In this document: piece after piece, positions 1 through 4,846 of the stretch | How the letters are laid out: each line of letters opens with the position of its first letter | Position numbering within the stretch: the stretch's first letter is position 1 | NCBI GenBank assembly: GCA_947453125.1 | Contig: CANGGC010000229.1 | Span: 1-5,443, forward strand | Length of the DNA: 5,443 bases | Origin: Planctomycetaceae bacterium | GTDB taxonomy: Bacteria; Planctomycetota; Planctomycetia; Pirellulales; UBA1268 | Direction: 5' to 3' | Program-made: the position numbers and the translations under genes | Notes under the pieces: model-generated | The model's input: the letters and a program-made list of their open reading frames with translations, nothing else | What the model was told of the DNA's origin: nothing | The model's database searches: none

Positions 1-1635
1 ATGACGACGACGACCAAAGACCACGCCACGGCCAACCATCAGGCCGATCACCACGCCAAGCCGCGCGCGGAGCGGCCCCACCGCGACCGGCGCGAGCCTC
101 ACGACCAGCACGATCAGAGCGACCAGCAAGCGAGCCGCGATGGCGCGGATGTCTCGGCCTTCGCGGCGCTCGGGCTCTCCGAGCCGCTTCTCAAGGCGCT
201 CGCCCACGAGGGCTACACGACGCCGACGCCGATCCAGACCAAGGCGATGCCGCACGTTCTCGCCGGCCGTGATCTCTTCGGCTGTGCGCAGACCGGCACC
301 GGCAAGACGGCGGCCTTCGCGCTGCCGCTCATCGAGCGGCTCATGAACGACCGTCGCCACGCCGCGCCGAAGCATTGCCGGATCCTCGTTCTCGCGCCGA
401 CGCGCGAGCTCGCCGGGCAGATCCACGACAGCTTCAAGGCCTACGGCCGCCACGCCCATCTCAAGAGCGCGGTGATCTACGGCGGCGTCAACCAAAACCC
501 GCAGGCCAGCGCCGTGGCCCGTGGCGTCGACGTCCTCGTGGCAACGCCGGGCCGGCTCCTCGATCTCATCGGGCAGCGGCTCCTCGAGATCAAGACGGTC
601 GAGTATCTCGTCCTCGACGAGGCCGATCGGATGCTCGACATGGGGTTCATTCATGACGTCCGTCGGATCGTGGGGATGCTGCCCCGCCAGCGGCAGACGC
701 TCTTCTTCTCGGCGACGTTGCCGGCGGAGGTCCGCGATCTGGCCGCCACGATGCTCCGCGATCCGCTCGAAGTGAAGACGGCCCCGCAGGCGACCCCCGC
801 CGAGACGGTGGCCCAGTCGGTGTTCCACATCCCGCAGAAGCAGAAGCGGTCGCTCCTTGTCCATCTCCTCCAGACCGGCGGGATGGGGCGGGTGATCGTG
901 TTCACACGGACGAAGCGTGGCGCCAACAAGCTCGCCCAGGATCTCGAGAAGGCGGGCGTGCGTGCCGCCGCGATCCATGGCAACAAGAGCCAGAACCAGC
1001 GGGAGAAGGCCCTCGCTGACTTCAAGTCGCCGCGGCCGCCGGTGCTCATCGCCACCGACATTGCCGCCCGCGGCATCGATGTCGACGAAGTGAGCCACGT
1101 CGTCAACTTTGAGCTGCCCCACGAGCCGGAGACCTACGTCCATCGCATCGGCCGCACGGGCCGGGCCGGGCTGACCGGCGAGGCAGTGAGCTTCTGTGAC
1201 CGCGAGGAAGAGGATCGTCTCGAGGCGATCGAGCGGCTCCTCCGCCGCCGGATTCCGGTCCGCAACGATCTCCCGGCCGATCTGCCGAAGGTGGAAAGCT
1301 CGTCGAGTGGGCGCGAGCCTGGCGAACGCTCGGGTGGCGGCGGCCGTGGCCGTGGTCGCCCAGGCCAGCGTCGCTCCTCGGAAGGGAGCAGTCGCTCCGG
1401 GGGCGCTCGTTCGGGGGGCGCTCGCTCTTCCGGCGGCCGCTCGGGCGGGGCACGCTCCGGCGGCGGTCGGCGTTCGGGAGGCGGTGGTGGCAGCGGTGGC
1501 GCTGGCCAGGCCGCCGCGGGCCCGGCGCCTGCGTTCCGCGAGGTGAGCGGTGGCGATGGCGGTCCCACGCCCCCGCGGCCGGCTCCGACAGGGGGCGCGG
1601 CGAAGGTCAACCGCCGCTACCGCCGGGCGCTGTGA
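1..1635 (+). CDS. rhlE: DEAD-box ATP-dependent RNA helicase, RhlE subfamily
   Basis: This cytoplasmic RNA helicase would unwind short RNA duplexes using ATP, in ribosome assembly or RNA turnover. The full motif set is visible: Q-motif (F54, then TPIQ ending at Q79), motif I AQTGTGKT 96-103, Ia PTRELA 133-138, GG 161-162, Ib TPGR 182-185, II DEAD 206-209, III SAT 237-239, IV VIVFTRT 298-304, V around ATDIAARGID 351-360 and VI HRIGRTGR 381-388. The HGNKSQ and NFELPHEPETYVHR stretches are typical of RhlE. Two additions flank the core: a His/Asp/Arg-rich segment (residues 1-50) and a disordered Arg/Ser/Gly tail (about 435-544) that probably binds RNA. The ATG lies at base 1, so upstream sequence cannot be inspected; no other Met occurs before residue 83, inside the core, so the start is here or further upstream. 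It is monocistronic, ending before a strong terminator. Confidence 0.95.
   Translation: MTTTTKDHATANHQADHHAKPRAERPHRDRREPHDQHDQSDQQASRDGADVSAFAALGLSEPLLKALAHEGYTTPTPIQTKAMPHVLAGRDLFGCAQTGTGKTAAFALPLIERLMNDRRHAAPKHCRILVLAPTRELAGQIHDSFKAYGRHAHLKSAVIYGGVNQNPQASAVARGVDVLVATPGRLLDLIGQRLLEIKTVEYLVLDEADRMLDMGFIHDVRRIVGMLPRQRQTLFFSATLPAEVRDLAATMLRDPLEVKTAPQATPAETVAQSVFHIPQKQKRSLLVHLLQTGGMGRVIVFTRTKRGANKLAQDLEKAGVRAAAIHGNKSQNQREKALADFKSPRPPVLIATDIAARGIDVDEVSHVVNFELPHEPETYVHRIGRTGRAGLTGEAVSFCDREEEDRLEAIERLLRRRIPVRNDLPADLPKVESSSSGREPGERSGGGGRGRGRPGQRRSSEGSSRSGGARSGGARSSGGRSGGARSGGGRRSGGGGGSGGAGQAAAGPAPAFREVSGGDGGPTPPRPAPTGGAAKVNRRYRRAL
1393..1500 (+). repeat. RSGGA-type low-complexity repeat coding for the helicase tail
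   Basis: Residues 465-500 of the helicase are degenerate five-residue units (RSGGA, RSGGA, RSSGG, RSGGA, RSGGG) followed by a glycine run. The DNA repeats less exactly than the protein, because codons differ between units. Gly/Arg-rich tails on DEAD-box proteins commonly add non-specific RNA binding, and that role is inferred here. Such repeats tend to change in length between strains through slippage. Confidence 0.75.
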
Positions 1636-1676
1636 CGCGCCTGCCACAGGCGTCCAGATGCGATTCGACTGATCAA

Positions 1677-1716
1677 GAGCGGCCCGCGGGATGTTTCCCG
1701 CGGGCCGCTCGTTTTT
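1677..1716 (+). terminator. Strong intrinsic terminator after the helicase gene
   Basis: A perfect 14-bp GC-rich stem (1677-1690 pairing with 1697-1710) encloses a 6-nt loop ATGTTT and is followed by G and five T residues (1712-1716). It begins 41 nt after the helicase stop codon. It separates the helicase from the downstream ATPase, so the ATPase needs its own promoter. There is no matching T run on the opposite side, so it acts on + strand transcription. Confidence 0.93.
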
Positions 1717-1775
1717 CCGGCACCTCTTGCGGAGAAAGTCTCGTCGTCCATGACACGAGGGGCTGTTTCCTTGCC

Positions 1776-1798
1776 GTCATTTTTCCGGTATAAATGAC
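1776..1798 (+). promoter_or_regulatory. TATAAA box within an operator-like palindrome before the ATPase gene
   Basis: The arms GTCATTT (1776-1782) and AAATGAC (1792-1798) are exact inverted repeats; over the whole 23-nt element 9 of 11 symmetric positions pair. TATAAA (1789-1794) matches a sigma-70 -10 box at 5 of 6 positions. It would place the transcription start at about 1801-1802, on the A of the ATG, so the mRNA may be leaderless. This fits the absence of a Shine-Dalgarno sequence. No good -35 box lies 16-18 nt upstream; TTGCCG (1771-1776) is too close. The AT-rich patch stands out in a GC-rich region. Operator function is inferred from symmetry and overlap with the -10 box only. Confidence 0.45.
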
Positions 1799-1801
1799 AT
1801 C

Positions 1802-2974
1802 ATGGTGCATTCAGGGCCATACGATCGATTTCTCATGCCCCCTACGGGGAGGAGTTTCTTCCTCTTCGGCATGCGGGGATCGGGAAAGAGCACCTGGGCG
1901 CGGATCATGTTCCCCGACGCCCCACGGATCGATCTCCTCGACGAGGGGCTCTATCAGTCGTTCCTGCGCGAGCCGGGCCTTTTTGCCAACGAACTGCGCA
2001 CGCTTCCCCGTCGGGCGACGGTCGTCGTCGACGAGATCCAACGGATCCCGGGGCTGCTCAATGAGGTGCACCGCTTCATCGAGGACCGACAGATGCGGTT
2101 TGTCCTCCTCGGGTCGAGTGCCCGCAAGCTGAAGCAGGCCGGCACGAATCTCCTCGCCGGCCGAGCGCTCCACCGGCAGTTGTTTCCGCTTCTTCCGCGG
2201 GAGCTGGGGGCCGATTTCGATCTCGCCGAGGTACTCCGCCATGGGAGCCTGCCGGTGATCTGGGCCGCCCCCGACCGGCGCGAGGCCCTCGAAGCCTATG
2301 GGCAGATGTATCTCAAGGAGGAGATCCAAGCCGAATCGCTCGTCCGCAATCTTCCTGGCTTCGCTCGATTTCTCCCGGTGGCGGCGGTCTTTCACGGCCA
2401 AGTGCTTTCCGTGGCGGGGCTCGCGCGGGATGCGGGCGTGGCCCGGACGACGGTCGAGGGCTATCTCGGCATCCTTGCCGACACGCATTTGGCCTGGCTC
2501 CTGCCGGGCTACGAAGCGCGGCTGCGGGTCAAGGAGCGGCGCCATCCGAAGCTCTATTTTGTCGATAGCGGCGTGGTGCGGGCTGTGAAGCGGGAGTTTC
2601 ATCCCCCCACGGCCGCCGAGCGGGGGCCGCTGTTCGAGGGATGGATTGGGCAACTGCTCCGTGCCTACGGCGAGCCTGCCAGTGGCTCGGGCCATCCCTA
2701 CGACGGTCTGTGGTATTGGGCGCCGACGGAGGGTCAGATCGAGGTCGACTTCCTCATACAGGCGGGGAAACGGTTCACGGCCGTGGAGGCGAAGGCGAAG
2801 ACGTCGCTCGTGTCGAGGGATTTCGCCGGGCTCCGCGCGATCCATGGGCTGGCGGGGCTCGGGCGACGGGTGATCGTCTATCTCGGCGATCGACCGCAGC
2901 GCACCGAGGACGGCATCGACGTCCTTCCGGTTGCGTCGTTTCTCGCCGCCCTCGACGATCGCCGCCTCTGGTGA
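1802..2974 (+). CDS. AAA_14/DUF4143 family ATP-binding protein
   Basis: This is a 390-residue P-loop ATPase of the AAA_14 plus DUF4143 architecture, which is widespread and patchily distributed in bacteria and archaea with no settled function. Walker A is G23-MRGS-GKS30 after the family-typical RSFFLFG strand, and Walker B is VVVDEIQ with D77 and E78. LLGSSARKL (102-110) and LLAGR (117-121) match sensor and arginine positions. Residues 200-225 resemble a winged helix, YFVDSG (252-257) and LFEGWIG (277-283) are DUF4143 hallmarks, and E314-VD316 with E329-A-K331 forms a PD-(D/E)XK-like pattern. The length is normal. M1 at 1802 is preferred because residues 7-22 already match the family's N-terminus; M12 (1835) is an alternative, and neither has a ribosome-binding site. 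Being preceded by a terminator and followed by a convergent operon, it is transcribed alone. Confidence 0.88.
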   Translation: MVHSGPYDRFLMPPTGRSFFLFGMRGSGKSTWARIMFPDAPRIDLLDEGLYQSFLREPGLFANELRTLPRRATVVVDEIQRIPGLLNEVHRFIEDRQMRFVLLGSSARKLKQAGTNLLAGRALHRQLFPLLPRELGADFDLAEVLRHGSLPVIWAAPDRREALEAYGQMYLKEEIQAESLVRNLPGFARFLPVAAVFHGQVLSVAGLARDAGVARTTVEGYLGILADTHLAWLLPGYEARLRVKERRHPKLYFVDSGVVRAVKREFHPPTAAERGPLFEGWIGQLLRAYGEPASGSGHPYDGLWYWAPTEGQIEVDFLIQAGKRFTAVEAKAKTSLVSRDFAGLRAIHGLAGLGRRVIVYLGDRPQRTEDGIDVLPVASFLAALDDRRLW

Positions 2975-2975
2975 C

Positions 2976-3086
2976 AGCGGGGCTTGCGATCTCCCGCTCG
3001 GCCTCATCGACGCCTCGTGGCTCCCCCGGCTCGTCCCTGAGCACGCCGCCTGGCTCCAGCAGTTCCTCGACGACCCCGACGGGTGA
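2976..3086 (+). pseudogene. Possible C-terminal remnant of an unidentified gene
   Basis: Right after the ATPase stop, a different frame reads CDLPLGLIDASWLPRL, then VPEHAAWLQQFLDDPDG, and stops at TGA 3084-3086. The codons mostly end in C or G and the peptide has the Leu/Trp/Asp/Pro balance of a real protein terminus, unlike the Arg/Ser-rich shadow frames nearby. There is no ATG or GTG in this frame after the stop at 2871-2873; the only candidate, TTG 2931, lies inside the ATPase gene. It could be the tail of a gene lost by rearrangement when the ATPase or toxin-antitoxin genes arrived. A chance reading is also possible, since only about 35 codons support it. I do not recognise the family. 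Confidence 0.25.
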
Positions 3087-3131
3087 ACACGTGCTGCGTG
3101 GCGCTACCCGACACCTTGGGCTACGAGCACT

Positions 3132-3506
3132 TCACTTCGTGCCGAGGTAGCGCACGTCTTGAAGGCCACGGAAATCCTCGTCGAGCGTCCAGACCGTGGC
3201 GCCGTGCTCACGGGCTGTGGCGAGGATGATGCTGTCGGCCATCGGGAGCGAGTGCCGGAGGCTCAAGGCGGCCGCGTCGAGGGCCCGCTGCACCGTGAGA
3301 TCGACGATGAGACCACGCTGCATAGCTGCCACGCCCTGAATCGCGGCCTCTTCGCCAGCTTCGCGGAGGAGCACCTTGAACACCTCGTAGACCGAGATGG
3401 CCGGCACCACGAGCGATTCGATGTCTTCGAGCACCGGTTCGAGCGTGCGGGCGTGGCGTCCCCCGGCAAAATATTCCAGCCAGCCTGACGAATCGACCAC
3501 GTTCAC
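3132..3506 (-). CDS. vapC: PIN-domain ribonuclease toxin, VapC family
   Basis: This small protein (124 residues) is a whole PIN domain. VapC toxins are Mg2+-dependent endoribonucleases that inhibit translation by cutting tRNA or rRNA when their antitoxin is lost. The acidic residues stand in the expected places: D5 in VVDSSGW, E41 in ISVYEV, D91 in MADSIILATA and D109 in WTLDEDF, so it looks catalytically intact. The start is GTG at 3506-3504; it overlaps the antitoxin's TGA as GTGA, and AAGG lies 9 nt upstream inside the antitoxin gene, so translational coupling is likely. The MADSIILA motif at the last helix is typical of VapC. Its RNA target cannot be read from the sequence. Confidence 0.92.
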   Translation of the reverse strand: MNVVDSSGWLEYFAGGRHARTLEPVLEDIESLVVPAISVYEVFKVLLREAGEEAAIQGVAAMQRGLIVDLTVQRALDAAALSLRHSLPMADSIILATAREHGATVWTLDEDFRGLQDVRYLGTK

Positions 3507-3709
3507 AGCCGATCGCCTTCGCGCAGGAAGTCCGTTTTGATCCCCTTCACAAACCCTTTGAGTTCGCGGATGTCACGCTCCGGCACGAACTCGACCCTGC
3601 CGGCATGCTCGATGACCTGCAGCTTCTGCCCCGGTCGCAGCCCCAGCCGCTCCCGAACAGCGCGGGGAATCACGACTTGAAACTTCGGCGAAATCGTGAC
3701 GTGTTGCAT
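3503..3709 (-). CDS. vapB: AbrB/MazE-fold antitoxin, VapB-type
   Basis: This 68-residue protein has an N-terminal SpoVT-AbrB swapped-hairpin domain (about 1-44), with VTISPKFQVVIP (4-15), then a helix ending in LGLRPGQ (22-28), then a VIEHAGRVEFVP strand pair. The C-terminal tail (about 45-68, including ELKGFVKGI and a REGDRL end) is the usual toxin-wrapping segment. The partner is the PIN toxin encoded next, with a 4-nt overlap. The frame is open to 3907, but ATG 3709 is chosen because the domain begins at once and GAGAGGG lies 4 nt upstream; the extra N-terminal residues look like non-coding sequence. Antitoxins of this class usually bind their own promoter as dimers or as the toxin complex, repressing the operon. 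Confidence 0.9.
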   Translation of the reverse strand: MQHVTISPKFQVVIPRAVRERLGLRPGQKLQVIEHAGRVEFVPERDIRELKGFVKGIKTDFLREGDRL

Positions 3710-3746
3710 AGGGCCCTCTCGATCGATAGGCAAAGTGTACAACGAA

Positions 3747-3775
3747 ATCGTAATCGATCGCCTCGGTTCGATCAA
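3747..3775 (-). promoter_or_regulatory. Candidate vapBC promoter with flanking dyad
   Basis: On the minus strand TTGATC (3775-3770) and TACGAT (3752-3747) are separated by 17 nt, each matching 4 of 6 consensus bases, and would start transcription about 30 nt before the antitoxin ATG. CGATCGAT (3720-3727) and ATCGATCG (3753-3760) form an inverted repeat around a TGTACA palindrome (3736-3741), a plausible place for antitoxin binding. The boxes are weak, and the CGATCG words are self-palindromic and common, so this is tentative. Confidence 0.3.
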
Positions 3776-3900
3776 GGTTGGAAACGGTCTCGCCATCCGT
3801 GTCTTCGAGGGCTTGCAAACCTCGGGCTGCCGCGGGCGAGATCCTGCCCGAAATCGGCAAGGGCTTTCCGCTGGAGGAGATGAACCGGAACACTTTGACG

Positions 3901-3930
3901 TTGACAACTTCGAGAAGGCTGCCCGAAAAT
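3901..3930 (+). promoter_or_regulatory. Candidate sigma-70 promoter for the PEP-CTERM gene
   Basis: A perfect -35 hexamer TTGACA (3901-3906) is followed after 18 nt by GAAAAT (3925-3930), which matches the -10 consensus at 4 of 6 positions. A near copy, TTGACG, precedes it directly (3895-3900). The predicted start near 3937 would give a 5' leader of about 100 nt that contains the hairpin described next. No sigma-54 GG-N10-GC pattern was found at a useful distance, although some PEP-CTERM genes use one. Confidence 0.45.
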
Positions 3931-3933
3931 CTT

Positions 3934-3999
3934 GCCCGTTAGGGCATGGCGGCTCTCGGACGGAAGGGCGTCACCAAGGACGCCTCCGAAAGCATGCCC
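3934..3999 (+). promoter_or_regulatory. Nested, possibly alternative hairpin in the PEP-CTERM leader
   Basis: Three helices nest into one arm: GGGCATG (3942-3948) with CATGCCC (3993-3999), TCGGA (3956-3960) with TCCGA (3985-3989), and GGCGTC (3967-3972) with GACGCC (3979-3984) closing an ACCAAG loop. The 3' strands of the inner two are contiguous, with a 6-nt bulge on the 5' side. GGGCA can instead pair with TGCCC (3933-3937) across GTTA, excluding the outer helix. The structure ends 29 nt before the ribosome-binding site. It matches no riboswitch class I recognise. It could be a regulatory leader, an mRNA-stability element, or a chance fold in GC-rich DNA. Confidence 0.4.
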
Positions 4000-4027
4000 A
4001 TTCCGATGGATCGGTTGTCACTTCGTG

Positions 4028-4033
4028 AAAGGA
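4028..4033 (+). promoter_or_regulatory. Ribosome-binding site that fixes the PEP-CTERM start
   Basis: AAAGGA lies 5 nt before ATG 4039 and directly precedes a signal peptide. This favours 4039 over the in-frame ATG at 3946, which would put 31 polar residues ahead of the signal peptide and has no comparable site. A short TCAC/GTGA hairpin (4018-4021 with 4025-4028) touches the site's first base. Confidence 0.75.
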
Positions 4034-4038
4034 ATCCT

Positions 4039-4716
4039 ATGCGTATGAAGTTGTTTTCGGCGGCGGCGCTGGCTGTGGCTTTGGCCGGCTTCGGCCCCCG
4101 CGTTGCCGAGGCGGAAATCATCTGGAGCGGGATTCAGAACATCTCCGCTTTGTCTGCGACCTCCCCGAAAACTTTTAACGGCGGTGACTGGAAATGGGGT
4201 GTCGTGCAGGCTGGCCCCGTTAGCTATGCCTTCTTGACCCCCCAGGACCCGGGCACGTCACCCTACGTGCCGTATGTCTTGACCAAGAGTGCGCAACACC
4301 TCAAGGTCGACAACCTCGCAGTCGGCACCATGATCGACGGCTCCACGAGTGGCTTTTGGAACAGTTATCCGACGAATGGAAGTGCCCAGGACAATCTGCA
4401 GTTGTGGGACTTCGCCAACAGCACGGGAAGTTTTCCACTTCAAACCTACGGTTACGCGGCGATGAAACTGGCTGACGGGGTGGGGGGGTTCACGTACGGA
4501 TGGACGGAATTTTATGTCCAACAGGTTGGCCCTTTTGCTGCGGTCACATTCATCCAACAGGCCTTCCAGACTACTTCGGGCGTAGGGATCGCCGTCGGTG
4601 ACACGGGGGTGAGCGCCGTTCCCGAGATCGACCCGGCCAGTTTCGGAAGCGCCCTGGCGCTCGCGCTCGGCTCGCTCGGGATGATCGAGCGGCGGCGGCA
4701 GAAGGCGATCGCCTGA
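4039..4716 (+). CDS. Secreted PEP-CTERM (VPEID-type) protein of unknown function
   Basis: This 225-residue exported protein starts with a classic signal peptide: MRMK, a hydrophobic core LFSAAALAVALAGFG and a likely cut after A25 (VAEA before EIIW). The mature part is rich in Gly, Ser, Thr, Asn and aromatic residues, probably beta-structured. It contains YGYAAMKLADG (137-147), FTYGWTEFYV (151-160) and a TSGVGIAVG end (179-187), a pattern I associate with PEP-CTERM proteins of planctomycetes and cyanobacteria. The C-terminus is a tripartite sorting signal: VPEIDPA (194-200), a helix (about 201-215) and ERRRQ (217-221). Such proteins are handled by an exosortase and usually end up on the surface or in extracellular polymer. 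Here VPEI replaces the usual VPEP. No catalytic motif or exosortase gene is visible. The gene uses more T and A than its neighbours. It stands alone, with its own leader and terminator. Confidence 0.88.
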   Translation: MRMKLFSAAALAVALAGFGPRVAEAEIIWSGIQNISALSATSPKTFNGGDWKWGVVQAGPVSYAFLTPQDPGTSPYVPYVLTKSAQHLKVDNLAVGTMIDGSTSGFWNSYPTNGSAQDNLQLWDFANSTGSFPLQTYGYAAMKLADGVGGFTYGWTEFYVQQVGPFAAVTFIQQAFQTTSGVGIAVGDTGVSAVPEIDPASFGSALALALGSLGMIERRRQKAIA

Positions 4717-4738
4717 TCGATCTGCACGGAGTTCCATG

Positions 4739-4777
4739 CCGGGGGGAGCAGGGCTGACCTTGCTTCCCCCGGTTTTT
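4739..4777 (+). terminator. Intrinsic terminator after the PEP-CTERM gene
   Basis: A 12-bp GC-rich stem with one G-U pair (4739-4750 with 4761-4772) closes a 10-nt loop and is followed by five T residues (4773-4777). It begins 22 nt after the stop codon. The opposite strand has no T run beyond the stem, so it does not obviously terminate the convergent amidohydrolase gene. Confidence 0.9.
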
Positions 4778-4846
4778 CCTTTGTGGGTGTGTGTGCAATC
4801 CCCACGGGACAAGCCGGAGGCCTACCGCTGCTCCAACGGGCCCGCT

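Larger units (their letters stand above)
3710..4038. other. Divergent intergenic region between vapBC and the PEP-CTERM gene
   Basis: These 329 bases hold no convincing gene. They contain the antitoxin ribosome-binding site (3714-3720) and a candidate leftward promoter (3747-3775) near the antitoxin. On the other side are a rightward TTGACA promoter candidate (3901-3930), a nested hairpin (3934-3999) and the PEP-CTERM ribosome-binding site (4028-4033). The middle (about 3780-3890) is open in more than one frame on both strands without a start and ribosome-binding site of any quality. It may be decayed coding sequence. Confidence 0.6.

Noticed and set aside
1134..1610. Minus-strand open frame opposite the helicase tail
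   Set aside because: The product is mostly runs of Pro, Glu and Arg, the complement of the Gly/Ser/Arg repeat, with no domain.
2976..2998. AGCGGG/CCCGCT hairpin just after the ATPase stop as a terminator
   Set aside because: The stem is only 6 bp with an 11-nt loop and there is no T run after it.
1811..3007. Minus-strand open frame of 398 codons opposite the ATPase gene
   Set aside because: It mirrors the ATPase gene in GC-rich DNA. Its product has a shadow-like composition (Arg, Pro, Glu, His), while the + strand frame has a complete set of family motifs.
3573..3893. Minus-strand open frame covering the vapB upstream region, with phrases such as GKPLPISGRIS
   Set aside because: It starts at GTG without a ribosome-binding site and runs into the vapB gene in another frame, ending in shadow-like Ala/Gly/Arg sequence. 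It could be decayed coding DNA, but I cannot support a gene.
3838..3942. Plus-strand reading with protein-like phrase EILPEIGKGFPLEEMN ending at TAG 3940-3942
   Set aside because: It is short, has no ribosome-binding site and overlaps an equally plausible minus-strand reading, so neither direction can be preferred.
3934..3999. Assignment of the leader hairpin to a cyclic di-GMP riboswitch
   Set aside because: Isolated words such as GGACGCCTCCG recall that class, but the paired helices and conserved core do not line up.
3946..4038. Longer start (ATG 3946) for the PEP-CTERM protein
   Set aside because: It would place 31 charged and polar residues before a textbook signal peptide. ATG 4039 has AAAGGA at the right distance, and the upstream bases form the nested hairpin.
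4781..4796. Short GT-rich run after the PEP-CTERM terminator
   Set aside because: It is too short and irregular to call a microsatellite or a functional element.
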